A stretch of 64,000 nucleotides of DNA from Vibrio nitrifigilis (GTDB lineage Bacteria; Pseudomonadota; Gammaproteobacteria; Enterobacterales; Vibrionaceae). The stretch spans positions 2,232,001 through 2,296,000 of the forward strand of contig NZ_JADPMR010000001.1 in assembly GCF_015686695.1 (NCBI RefSeq), given 5' to 3'. Within the stretch, counting starts at the first letter, position 1, and every line of letters starts with the position of its first letter. The position numbers and the translations under genes are program-made. The notes beneath the pieces were generated by a model. The model saw nothing but the letters and a program-made list of their open reading frames with translations, was not told the origin of the DNA and did not search any database. Of this stretch, positions 1-8,698 are shown in pieces.

Positions 1-671
1 ATACCGCTGGGGTTGGCAACATCACGCAGTGGGCACAAGCACACGGCTACCCGCTAACTGGGACGCATCTATACGCAGGGGAACCTCTGCCTAGACTCGA
101 AGACTTCGATATTTTGGTCATCTTAGGGGGAGTGCCACAAGAGTGTAGTGAGTGGCTAGAAAGTGAAATTCTCTTTATTCGCCAAGCTATTGATGCCAAC
201 AAAGGCGTGGTCGGCCTCTGTTTAGGTTCTCAACTTATCGGTTGTGCTATGGGGGGAGAGCTCGTTCCACACACTTGTGCTGAATCTGGTTGGCTTAATG
301 TTGAATTGGCTGAGAAACCTAAAACGCACCCACTGCTAAGTGGTGTGGATTCACGAAAATTGTTTTTCTTTCATCGTAATACCATTGTTCTTCCACCTGT
401 ATTTGAACTGCATGCAAGCACAGAAGGCTGCAAAAATCAGATTTTTACCACTAGCGATAGAGTGATAGGCATTCAAAGCCATCCAGAAATGGTGGCCTCT
501 TCTATTGAATATTTGGCAACGTATAAAGCCGACAATTTACCTAAAGGCCCTTACACCACACTGGGGCTTATCGATGCTAGCCAAGACGAATTGCTCACTC
601 AAGCAGCGCAATTTTTAGCCACGGTATTAAATAATCTCGTCACTATTTTGCAGCAAGACTACCAGGAATAA
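1..671 (+). CDS. Class I glutamine amidotransferase, 5' end missing
   Basis: The frame is open from the first base of the window, so the start lies upstream; the internal TTG at 114 is not a convincing start. The part before it reads GVGNITQWAQ, like the beginning of stand-alone class I glutamine amidotransferases (GMP-synthase-like). The catalytic cysteine is visible in GLCLGSQ (codon near 219) and the histidine in GIQSHPEM, both in the expected places. Such proteins release ammonia from glutamine for a partner or hydrolyse gamma-glutamyl compounds. The substrate cannot be told from the sequence. It ends 53 bases before the next gene on the same strand and may be in the same transcription unit. 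Confidence 0.85.
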   Translation, partial: TAGVGNITQWAQAHGYPLTGTHLYAGEPLPRLEDFDILVILGGVPQECSEWLESEILFIRQAIDANKGVVGLCLGSQLIGCAMGGELVPHTCAESGWLNVELAEKPKTHPLLSGVDSRKLFFFHRNTIVLPPVFELHASTEGCKNQIFTTSDRVIGIQSHPEMVASSIEYLATYKADNLPKGPYTTLGLIDASQDELLTQAAQFLATVLNNLVTILQQDYQE

Positions 672-724
672 CAGTAATTGAATTTGGTACTTCCAATAGG
701 AAGTCCCATTCAGGACAAATAGTT

Positions 725-2140
725 ATGGAACAGACTGAAGTAACACGTTCAATCAAACAACAAACGTTCGATGTCGCGATTATCGGCGGCGGACTCGTCG
801 GCTGCGCAATGGCCAGACGATTTACCCTTGAGGGAGCACGAGTTCTCTTACTTGAACGAGGCTCAGATATATTATCGGGCGCAAGTAAAGGTAACAGTGC
901 CATTTTACATACCGGTTTTGATGCACCGCCAGACAGCATTGAACTGCAATGCGTACAGAATGGCTATCAAGAATATATGGCGATTCGTGAAAGCATGAAT
1001 CTACCCGTGTTAAAGACCGGTGCGCATGTGGTCGCTTGGACTGAGAACGATCTTGCTCAATTTCCCAAGATTTTGGCTAAAGCCCATCAAAATGGCATCA
1101 CGAATGCAGTGGAAATTGGTCAATCGGAATTATTATCCAGAGAACCAGGGCTTGCTAAACATGCCAAAGGGGCGATTTGGGTACCTGATGAATTTTTAAT
1201 TGATCCATGGTCTGCCCCCCTCGCCTATCTTCAACAAGCTGTCGATAATGGCGCCAACCTACTCTTAAACTGCGAAGTAACAGATGGAGAGTTTGATGGT
1301 CAAACATGGCAGCTCAATACCAGCAAGGGCCAACTAAAAGCCACTTCTGTTGTAAATTGTGCTGGCCTACGCGGCGACTGGTTGGAAAAAAATCTATTAG
1401 GTGACTCTGATTTTGAGATTCGCCCACGTAAAGGCCAATTTGTTGTTTTCGACAAAGCGGCACATCACCTGATCGACAGTATTATTCTGCCGGTGCCGAA
1501 TGAAATCACCAAAGGCATTGTCTTGACTCGCACTATTTTCGGTAACCTTTTGGTTGGCCCAACCGCTGAAGAACAACCAGACCGAGATCATGCTGCGCTC
1601 GACAACAAAACACTAGAAACTCTGCGTCAGGCCGCTATTGAACATATTCCAGCTCTTGCAAACATTCCCGTTACCGCAACCTATGCTGGATTAAGGCCGG
1701 GCAGCGATGAAAAAGAGTACCGAATTCATGAGCATTGGGATAAACACTACATCACGGTGGGCGGTATTCGTTCGACAGGGTTAACTGCGGCTTTAGGTAT
1801 TGCTCAATATATTTACCAAAAGTACCGCTCGCATTTCTCTCATCAACCCATTGCCGAGCCAAGCACACCGCACATGCCGATATTAGCCGAGCATCTTAAA
1901 CGTGACTGGCAAACACCAGGCTATGAAGAGATGGTATGCCATTGTGAACTGGTTACGAAAAGAGAGATCGAAGCAACGTTTAACACCTCAGTGCCACCCG
2001 GTGATTTCGGTGGGTTAAGACGCCGCACTCGCGCCTGCATGGGGCGTTGCCAAGGCTTCTACTGCAGCAGTCGCGTCGCAGAACTGGCTGGCGATAAACT
2101 GCGCATTCCGCTTACTGTTGAGGAGCACAATCATGACTGA
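725..2140 (+). CDS. FAD-dependent oxidoreductase with C-terminal BFD-like Fe-S domain (GlpA/LhgO type)
   Basis: The protein has 471 residues. A Rossmann FAD-binding motif (IIGGGLVG) sits at about residues 19-26, and SGASKGNSAILHTGFDA follows at 51-67, typical of the DadA/GlpA/LhgO superfamily. The C-terminus carries a BFD-like [2Fe-2S] domain with cysteines at about 405, 407, 438, 442 and 447. This architecture is known from anaerobic-type glycerol-3-phosphate dehydrogenase GlpA and from 2-hydroxyglutarate oxidases. The glycerol-kinase-like gene two places downstream favours a glycerol-3-phosphate-like substrate, but that is inference. The stop overlaps the start of the next gene by 8 bases, which indicates translational coupling. 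Confidence 0.8.
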   Translation: MEQTEVTRSIKQQTFDVAIIGGGLVGCAMARRFTLEGARVLLLERGSDILSGASKGNSAILHTGFDAPPDSIELQCVQNGYQEYMAIRESMNLPVLKTGAHVVAWTENDLAQFPKILAKAHQNGITNAVEIGQSELLSREPGLAKHAKGAIWVPDEFLIDPWSAPLAYLQQAVDNGANLLLNCEVTDGEFDGQTWQLNTSKGQLKATSVVNCAGLRGDWLEKNLLGDSDFEIRPRKGQFVVFDKAAHHLIDSIILPVPNEITKGIVLTRTIFGNLLVGPTAEEQPDRDHAALDNKTLETLRQAAIEHIPALANIPVTATYAGLRPGSDEKEYRIHEHWDKHYITVGGIRSTGLTAALGIAQYIYQKYRSHFSHQPIAEPSTPHMPILAEHLKRDWQTPGYEEMVCHCELVTKREIEATFNTSVPPGDFGGLRRRTRACMGRCQGFYCSSRVAELAGDKLRIPLTVEEHNHD

Positions 2141-3371
2141 GGTCATTCATACAGATGTCGCCATTATTGGCTCAGGTCCAGCCGGATTGTCCGCAGCAAC
2201 CGAACTAAAAAAGCGAGGCATTACCAATGTGATGGTCTTAGAGCGTGAACAAGTCGCTGGTGGCATACCACGCCATTGTGCTCACCCACCCTATGGGGTG
2301 CTCGAATATCATCAATTGATGACAGGCCCTACGTTCGCAAAGCGCAATGTTCAAGAGGCTCAAAAAGCAGGTGTCGATATTAGAATCGGTACGACGGTTA
2401 TTGCGCTAAATCCCGATGGTGAATTAGATGTGATGTCGTCATCCGGTCCATACAAAATAAAAGCACAACGCGTACTGTTATCGACCGGTGTTAGAGAGAC
2501 ACCTCGTTCAGCTAGATTTGTCGGTGGTGACCGCCCTATTGGTGTGTACAACACAGGGGCATTGCAAAACTTTGTTCATCTGAAAGGCAAAAAACCCTTT
2601 CTTCGACCGCTAATTGTTGGCACCGAGTTGGTCAGCTTATCGGCCATTGCAACTTGTCGAAAAGTGGGAATTAAACCAGTTGCGATGATAGATAGCCAAA
2701 GCTCAGCCACAACGTATTCGGCGTTGATGATGTACCCCAAATTAAGCGGTGTTCCTGTTTATTATGGTGCGAATCTAGAATCCATTCATGGTATTGGCCG
2801 AGTTGAAGGCGCAACATTACGTTTTGCTGATGGTTCAACACAGGATATTGCGTGTGACGGGATTCTATTTACTGGCAAATTCACCCCAGACTCTGCTTTG
2901 ATTCGCCCGAGCCATTTGCTGCTCGATAACGGCACGGGCGGTCCACTGGTGGATCAAAATGGCCGTTGTAGCGATCCTAGCTACTTTGCAGCAGGCAATG
3001 TATTACGCCCAGTAGAAACCGCAGGCTGGTCATATCGCGAAGCTAAGCGCATTGGTCGTTTTATTGCTCAAGACTTAGCAAAACCACCCGCTTCCCCCGT
3101 TTCTAACATTACAGTAGAAGTCGAACATCCCATTCGCTTTTGTGTTCCACAAAAGCTGGTTCTTAACACCACCGCAGCCCTACCTCATTTGCAACTAAGA
3201 GTCGCTCAAGCGGTGCGTGGACATATTGAAGTTAGCTCTAACGGCAATGTGCTCTACAGTAAAAAGGTGAACACTCAACCGGAACGGCGCATTCTTATTC
3301 CACTGGATAAAATCGCGCTGGAGCATGTGTGCAACGGCAAACTTGAGATTCGAGTGACAGATAATGGGTGA
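2133..3371 (+). CDS. FAD/NAD(P)-binding oxidoreductase (GlpB-like position)
   Basis: The dinucleotide-binding motif GSGPAG is at residues 13-18 and a second redox motif, STGVRETPR, lies near residue 120, as in two-dinucleotide-binding flavoproteins (pyridine nucleotide-disulphide oxidoreductase fold). The ATG at 2133 is preferred over the in-frame TTG at 2118 because an AGGAG box lies about 10 bases before it. This gives 412 residues. The last 85 or so residues, after the flavoprotein core, look like an extra beta-rich domain that I do not recognise. The gene overlaps both neighbours by 8 bases. It may shuttle electrons with the upstream Fe-S flavoprotein. The exact reaction is unknown. Confidence 0.75.
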   Translation: MTEVIHTDVAIIGSGPAGLSAATELKKRGITNVMVLEREQVAGGIPRHCAHPPYGVLEYHQLMTGPTFAKRNVQEAQKAGVDIRIGTTVIALNPDGELDVMSSSGPYKIKAQRVLLSTGVRETPRSARFVGGDRPIGVYNTGALQNFVHLKGKKPFLRPLIVGTELVSLSAIATCRKVGIKPVAMIDSQSSATTYSALMMYPKLSGVPVYYGANLESIHGIGRVEGATLRFADGSTQDIACDGILFTGKFTPDSALIRPSHLLLDNGTGGPLVDQNGRCSDPSYFAAGNVLRPVETAGWSYREAKRIGRFIAQDLAKPPASPVSNITVEVEHPIRFCVPQKLVLNTTAALPHLQLRVAQAVRGHIEVSSNGNVLYSKKVNTQPERRILIPLDKIALEHVCNGKLEIRVTDNG

Positions 3372-4806
3372 GAATAATTCACAACGTTTTGCTGCGATTG
3401 ATCAAGGGACAACCAGCACGCGTCTCGTCATCACAGAGGCAAATGGCGCGGCCAGTGTCCCCTTTTCGGTGCGTCATCATACCACTTACCCGCAGCAGGG
3501 ATGGGTTGAACAAGATGCCAATGAGCTACTGCATAACGTTCAATTATGCCTTACACACGCCGGCGATATTGCGGCGATTGGTATGGCTAACCAAGGTGAA
3601 AGCTGTTTGGCTTGGGATGCCAAAACAGGCGAACCACTTTCGCCGGTGATTGTTTGGCAAGATAATCGCACCAGCGGCACCATTGAAAGGTTGCGTGCCC
3701 AAGGCTTAGAACAACTGACGCTCGATCGGGCAGGCTTACCGCTAGATCCTTATTTTTCGGCCAGTAAGCTGCATTGGCTTGTTGAAAATATTCCCGCGGT
3801 TAAACAAGCCTACCAAGAAAAGCGCCTGCATATTGGCACCACCGACGCCTTTTTTCTAGAACGCCTAACGGGACGATTTGTAACGGATGTGACCACAGCA
3901 TCTCGCACCTCGTTAATGAACCTCAGTACCCAAACATGGGATGACACGTTATGCGCACGGTTTGGGGTACCACTTGAGTGTTTGCCAACTATATCGGCCA
4001 GTGTTGCCAACTTTGGCACTCTAGCAAACGGGGTTCCGATCACAGCATCGTTAGTTGATCAACAAGCATCATTGTATGGACATGGGTGTCGCAATCCTGG
4101 TGATATCAAAATGACGTTTGGCACTGGGGCATTCATGCTGATGGTAACAGGAGATCAGCGCCCGAATGCGCCAGAGGGCTTGCTCGCAACCACCGCTTGG
4201 CAAATGGATAATTCGCTCACTTACGCCTGCGAAGGGGGGATCTATCATGCTAGCGCTGCTATCGAATGGGCCAAAAAACTTGGCTTATTTCATCACTACC
4301 AAGAGATTGAACAGTTTGCACAGCCACCCGCTATCGAAAGAGAGTTAGTGTTTATTCCTGCCCTTTCTGGGCTTGCCGCCCCTTTTTGGGATCGCTCAGC
4401 AAGCGGCTTATGGATAGGGATGGATGGCGGGACAAGCGCATCTTGTTTATGTCAGTCGATTCTCGAAGGTGTTGCTCTTAGGGCGGCCCAAGTGATTAAT
4501 GCCATGCCACATTTAGAAAATAGCCACGCACGTTTATCCATTGATGGTGGATTGACTAATAACCCCTATTTTGTGCAATTTCTCGCCGACGTTTTACAAC
4601 GCGACGTCATTACCTCCAGTTTCACAGAACTGACAGGTTTTGGCTGCGCTGCGCTAGCCGCATACGGAGCGAACGGATCTAACCTTGTCATCCAAAACGA
4701 TGAACATATCTATACGCCGCAAATATCGGGGCAATTAGCACAAAAATGGCTCGCCACTTTCGACCGAGCACTCACCTTCAGCCGCGACTGGAAAAAAACA
4801 CCTTAG
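3364..4806 (+). CDS. FGGY-family carbohydrate kinase, glycerol-kinase-like
   Basis: The 480-residue protein shows FGGY kinase signatures in order: phosphate loop DQGTTSTR (13-20), VWQDNRT near 100, DPYFSASKLHW near 125, FGTGAFMLM near 250, IPALSGLAAPFWD near 335 and DGGLTNNPYF near 395. These follow glycerol kinase closely but with substitutions (FGTGAF for YGTGCF), so it may be a GlpK paralogue for glycerol or a related polyol. It is the last gene of the three-gene overlapping operon and is followed by a hairpin terminator. A kinase feeding phosphorylated substrate to the two flavoproteins upstream is a reasonable inference. Confidence 0.8.
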   Translation: MGENNSQRFAAIDQGTTSTRLVITEANGAASVPFSVRHHTTYPQQGWVEQDANELLHNVQLCLTHAGDIAAIGMANQGESCLAWDAKTGEPLSPVIVWQDNRTSGTIERLRAQGLEQLTLDRAGLPLDPYFSASKLHWLVENIPAVKQAYQEKRLHIGTTDAFFLERLTGRFVTDVTTASRTSLMNLSTQTWDDTLCARFGVPLECLPTISASVANFGTLANGVPITASLVDQQASLYGHGCRNPGDIKMTFGTGAFMLMVTGDQRPNAPEGLLATTAWQMDNSLTYACEGGIYHASAAIEWAKKLGLFHHYQEIEQFAQPPAIERELVFIPALSGLAAPFWDRSASGLWIGMDGGTSASCLCQSILEGVALRAAQVINAMPHLENSHARLSIDGGLTNNPYFVQFLADVLQRDVITSSFTELTGFGCAALAAYGANGSNLVIQNDEHIYTPQISGQLAQKWLATFDRALTFSRDWKKTP

Positions 4807-4840
4807 CAGTCGAATAATAACGTCGTATTCAAAGCCTAAT

Positions 4841-4876
4841 AGCTCTCATATCTATAACGATGTGAGGGCTTTTATG
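4841..4876 (+). terminator. Rho-independent terminator of the FGGY kinase operon
   Basis: Arms agctctcatatc (4841-4852) and gatgtgagggct (4859-4870) pair over 12 positions with two G-T pairs and a 6-base loop, followed by tttat. It lies 35 bases after the kinase stop. Confidence 0.75.
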
Positions 4877-4933
4877 CGTTTCGTTAGTACTGTATATGCC
4901 AATAAATATTACTCAAGATCTAACTCAGTTTTG

Positions 4934-5007
4934 TCGGATAGGCGACACCTGTTACCAAGTGCCGCCCTCCTAAGAACCGTACGTGCAACTTTCACTGCAT
5001 ACGGCTC
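4934..5007 (-). ncRNA. Group II intron domains V and VI
   Basis: On the minus strand the 34-base domain V begins gagccgtatgcag, has a GAAA tetraloop and closes with cgtacggttc (4974-5007). After a short linker, domain VI pairs ggcggcac with gtgtcgcc around a ggtaac loop and carries the candidate branch-point A shortly before the intron 3' end. This is the catalytic core of the ribozyme. Confidence 0.85.
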
Positions 5008-5043
5008 AAGCCTCCACTAAGGCGTATTACGTTACCCAACAAC

Positions 5044-6516
5044 CTAGATAGCAGTTAAAGCAGGCTCCAACCATGAGTGACGACTTTCCTTTTTCGATTT
5101 CCTCTTTGCCAAGTAATCTTGGTATTGGGGGTCGAATGGTGTAGCCGCACTTCGGATCTTCACATGTCTTTTAATCGGCGTTTTCGCTATTTGAACTAAG
5201 TTGTAATGACAGTCCATGTTCGCGATTTTCTGCCAACCGTGAAATTGCCAACCACCACTTCTATTCATGTAGTATTTGCGCCTGACCCAGTCTTTTGGCT
5301 TAGTAGGATGGCGTCTAACCGCCCATCGCCAAAGAAGCCAGAAGATTTGATGACCGAGATAGCCGAAGGTTCGTTTTGCAACGCAGTGACGATAATAATT
5401 CGCCCAACCTTTCAGTTTAGGATTCAATAGTCTAATAAGATCATTGACTGGCATTGTTGCGTGCTTCTTGATGAGTTCACGCAAGTTTCCCAAGAAAGAG
5501 AGAACGTTAGTTTTACTCGGTTTGATGAGCAATTTACCTTTGTACTTCCTTAGGTTAAAACCTAAAAAGTCAAAGCCATCATCTATATGAGTAAGGTGTG
5601 TTTTCTCTTCAGAGAGTACCAACCCTCTTTCTTTTAGAAAACCAATTAACCGAGGTTTGATTTCATTAATAAGAACATCTTTTGATGATCCGGTTATTAT
5701 AAAATCATCCGCATAACCGATGAAGTTAACTCGTTCTCCCGAGCTCTTGCCTACTTCCTTTACAAGCTTTTCTAAGCCCGCAAGTGTCAGTAACATAAGT
5801 GTTGGAGAGATAATTCCGCCTTGCGGAGTTCCCTCCGATGTTCGGTAAAACAAACCTTTATCAATATAGCCTGAGCCTAGCCACTGCTTTAGCATTCGTT
5901 TGTCTATTTGAACATTTTCAATTAGCCATTCATGCCCGATTTTGTCGAAGCAAGCTTTAATATCCCCCTCCAAAACCCATTTACCTGAGCGCTTAAGACA
6001 CAAACATTTAAAGCATTGTGCTATAGCGTCAGCAGTACTGCGATTCGGGCGAAAACCGTAGCTGTTAGGATCAGCTATCGTTTCCGATATCGGCTCCAAA
6101 GCAAGTAAATACAGAGCCTGTTGCGCTCTATCTATCATGCATGGAATGCCTAGAGGTCTAAGTTTGCCGTTCTTTTTCGGGATGTAGATGCGTCTGAGTG
6201 GTTTGGCTCGATAACCTTTACGATTCAATTGATCTACTGCGGTCATCCGACGAGCATCTGTATTCCAGATGACTCCATCTATTCCGGGTGTGTTACTGCC
6301 TTTGTTTTGAGACACTCGCTTCACAGCCAGTAGTTTAGCTGATCTTGAGTGTGTTAAGATCCACTGCAAAGCTCTCGCTTTACTGTGTTTTCCCTCTCGG
6401 GTTGCTTTTGCAATGCGCATTTGAAGCTTTAATACGTGCAACTCGACAGTTTTCCAATCGATGGATTGCCATTGAATGCTGTTAGGAGAGGCACTAACTT
6501 CTAATGAAGCCACCAT
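5044..6516 (-). CDS. ltrA: Group II intron reverse transcriptase/maturase
   Basis: The intron-encoded protein has 490 residues. The reverse transcriptase core is clear: GDIKACFDKI near 184-193, EGTPQGGIISP near 228-238 and the YADD active site at 268-271, followed by the maturase domain X (LRKYKGKLLIKPSK, LNPKLKGWANYYRH). It ends soon after ATPFDPQYQDYL, where relatives with a C-terminal HNH endonuclease continue, so it appears to lack that domain. The start has an AGGAG box about 8 bases upstream on the minus strand. It assists splicing and copies the intron RNA into DNA targets. No frameshift or stop is seen, so it may be functional. Confidence 0.93.
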   Translation of the reverse strand: MVASLEVSASPNSIQWQSIDWKTVELHVLKLQMRIAKATREGKHSKARALQWILTHSRSAKLLAVKRVSQNKGSNTPGIDGVIWNTDARRMTAVDQLNRKGYRAKPLRRIYIPKKNGKLRPLGIPCMIDRAQQALYLLALEPISETIADPNSYGFRPNRSTADAIAQCFKCLCLKRSGKWVLEGDIKACFDKIGHEWLIENVQIDKRMLKQWLGSGYIDKGLFYRTSEGTPQGGIISPTLMLLTLAGLEKLVKEVGKSSGERVNFIGYADDFIITGSSKDVLINEIKPRLIGFLKERGLVLSEEKTHLTHIDDGFDFLGFNLRKYKGKLLIKPSKTNVLSFLGNLRELIKKHATMPVNDLIRLLNPKLKGWANYYRHCVAKRTFGYLGHQIFWLLWRWAVRRHPTKPKDWVRRKYYMNRSGGWQFHGWQKIANMDCHYNLVQIAKTPIKRHVKIRSAATPFDPQYQDYLAKRKSKKESRHSWLEPALTAI

Positions 6517-7101
6517 TTGCGTTTCTCCTTAAATAAAGTTCTTCAAATCATCTTGCAACGGGAGACCAGTTAGAAGTCAGCTCGCTTTCGCGCCAGATAT
6601 AAACCTGTATCCACTTCATTACAAAGCGGCATTTGCTTTTTCTAACCTCCTTTACCTGCACACCTATCGGCAGTCTTCGCAGACTACTTTCCCGAAAGGG
6701 AGATATACAGGCTTACCCTGTTTCGTATGTCGCGTAAAATATCAGGTTAGATGCCCACTATAGTGCGGAGAGCACATCGATCACGAAAGAGTACTGTCCA
6801 ACTTCTTTCCGGCTCTCATTGCCTTCTTGGCCACAGCGTACAAACCACTTCCGCTGCTTCATCGTATAACGCGCCTTACATGGATTCACTTACGTTCATC
6901 ATACTGACACCCTAGCACTTACCCGATTTGTGGTTATCAGGAGGAACGTTCTCTCACGATTCAGTTCCCACTCAGTCTAACAACCGAGTTTCGTTACATT
7001 GTCGGATTCGCTGCTTTATTCAGAATCCTAGGGTCACCTGGTGATACAGATGGTTCACTCTTATCGTGGTGAACAACGCTCCATACGACTTCAGGTCGCA
7101 C

Positions 7102-7652
7102 GGACAGAAACGTGTTAGTAGTTGTGCTCTAAAACGCTTCTGTCGAACTAGGAAAAGTATGTTTATACTTTAATCGTTTGTTATTAACAATTTCACGGAT
7201 ACTTTCTGTCATAACTGGATTTTGACACATAACCAATATGCCCATACAAACCTTAGTTCCAACTGTTGCCAACGATACCAATACACAATTATTTTTTTTG
7301 GCACCATTTGGCTCGAGAACAATACATCACTTTAATAATAGATAATATTTAAAATAACTACTTTTATTTAGATAATTGAACTCATCAATTATCTAATTTA
7401 TTAATTTTTTAAAAGCTCGCTTTAGCCAGTATTTCAACTCTGATTAGAATGAATATCTATGCTAAAAATATCTATATTTCATCACTTGGTAAAAATTCTA
7501 ACTCAGGTCGTGGTGGTATAATGAATTTGCTCACCTGATTAGTTGCCTAGACAACATTAAACTATTACATAAATTTTTATAATCAGATATTAGAAAATGC
7601 TTAATTTATATGTATCCTTAAACACTTCTACAGAATGATTTGCAGTCTCTAA
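7102..7652. other. Non-coding AT-rich stretch beside the intron
   Basis: No gene is supported in these 550 bases. They hold the intron 5' exon (7102 on), a small perfect hairpin with arms aaagtat (7154-7160) and atacttt (7165-7171), and the presumed 3' untranslated region of the cyclodeaminase-family gene. A loose inverted repeat pairs caggt near 7504 with acctg near 7533. I see no clear terminator for the minus-strand operon. Confidence 0.5.
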
Positions 7653-8651
7653 CTATTTGATAAAGTTATAAGATGTACCTATACATCTTTCTTTTGCCAT
7701 TTCAAATAGCATCGCAACCATCACATTATCTTGTATTGCCATACCAACCGTGTCAAAAATAGTAATCTCGTCGTTATTGGTACGTGCTACTTTTTCACCT
7801 AAAATGATCTGACCTATTTCTGCATAAATATCACTTTCTTTTAAATACCCCTGCTCAACAGCATGATGAGTTTCACCATTTTTCACACAAAGCTTACAGC
7901 TATCATTAACTACTTTGGCATTGGCAAAAAGGCTCGCTTCAATTTCTTGTTTATCAGGCATATCGGAACCAATCGCCGCAATATGAGTACCAGGTTTTAC
8001 CCAAGTTTCTCTTACAATTGGTCCATCGGAATAACGTCCCCTTGTTGTGGTAATAAGCACGTCAGCATTCTCAACAGCTTCCTTTGCACTCTTACACTTA
8101 AAGACATTAAGATCACTCTGCTCACTCACTTCATTATAAAAATCATTTAAAAATTCACTGCTGTTGCCCCATAAATATACATTTTCAAACTGCTTAATCT
8201 CCAGAGCAGCATAAAGCTGCCTTCTTGCTTGGCGACCAGTGCCGATAATGGACAGACTCTTTACATCATCTCTAGCTAAATATTTGATTGAAATTGCGCC
8301 AGCCGCTGCAGTACGACAACCAGTGATCCATGTGCCATCCATAATGCATTTAAGTAAACTAGTTGATGCTTCATAGAGCAACACAGTGTTCATACCTATT
8401 GGCAAGCCGACACTGGGGTTATTATCATAACCACCTGATGAAGACTTCATCGATATATAATCACCACGAATATCAAGTCCAGCTTTAAAATCAATACCTT
8501 GATGAGTTCCTGGCAAACTTACAGCCATAAAATCAGGTTGAATAACCAAACCATTTTGAAAAGACTTATAACCTTCTTCGACTGCCAACAAAATTTTATT
8601 CAAGTCGATGAGCTCTGCAATTTCACTTTTGTTGAGTAAAAGTGTGTCCAT
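7653..8651 (-). CDS. Ornithine cyclodeaminase/mu-crystallin family protein
   Basis: The 332-residue protein has the NAD-binding signature GTGRQAR at 137-143, the substrate-side SMKSSSG near 67 and GCRTAAAGAIS at 111-121, which place it in the ornithine cyclodeaminase/mu-crystallin family. Members deaminate ornithine or alanine or reduce cyclic and linear imines, so the fold does not fix the reaction. It lies 47 bases after a threonine-dehydratase-family gene. This pairing is known from EutB-EutC of hydroxyectoine breakdown and BhcB-BhcD of the beta-hydroxyaspartate cycle, where the second enzyme is an iminosuccinate reductase. By analogy it may reduce an imine made by the neighbour. The symbol is left blank because only two genes of either pathway are present. 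Confidence 0.8.
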   Translation of the reverse strand: MDTLLLNKSEIAELIDLNKILLAVEEGYKSFQNGLVIQPDFMAVSLPGTHQGIDFKAGLDIRGDYISMKSSSGGYDNNPSVGLPIGMNTVLLYEASTSLLKCIMDGTWITGCRTAAAGAISIKYLARDDVKSLSIIGTGRQARRQLYAALEIKQFENVYLWGNSSEFLNDFYNEVSEQSDLNVFKCKSAKEAVENADVLITTTRGRYSDGPIVRETWVKPGTHIAAIGSDMPDKQEIEASLFANAKVVNDSCKLCVKNGETHHAVEQGYLKESDIYAEIGQIILGEKVARTNNDEITIFDTVGMAIQDNVMVAMLFEMAKERCIGTSYNFIK

Positions 8652-8698
8652 GTATAATCCTCCACTAACATTTTAATATCAAAATACCTTTTAATTTT

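Larger units (their letters stand above)
4933..7101 (-). mobile_element. Group II intron, apparently full length (about 2.17 kb)
   Basis: Read on the minus strand, the element starts at 7101 with the conserved 5' end GTGCGACCTG and ends at 4933 with ...CCTATCCGAC, an AC 3' end. Domain V is at 4974-5007, and a domain VI hairpin follows with a candidate branch-point A seven bases from the 3' end. The maturase gene lies in the domain IV position. The last exon bases before the intron (minus-strand CTGTCCG, plus 7102-7108) can pair with TGGACAG inside domain I (plus 6794-6800), six Watson-Crick pairs and one G-U pair, as expected for IBS1-EBS1. These features suggest a complete and possibly active intron. 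It sits just beyond the terminator of the FGGY kinase operon and breaks no recognisable gene. Confidence 0.88.

Noticed and set aside
643..939. Minus-strand frame over the start of the first flavoprotein
   Set aside because: It lies antisense to a strongly supported gene, without a ribosome-binding site or recognisable protein.
7109..7330. Gene fragment interrupted by the group II intron
   Set aside because: Joining the two exons gives no continuous frame or recognisable protein; the target appears intergenic.
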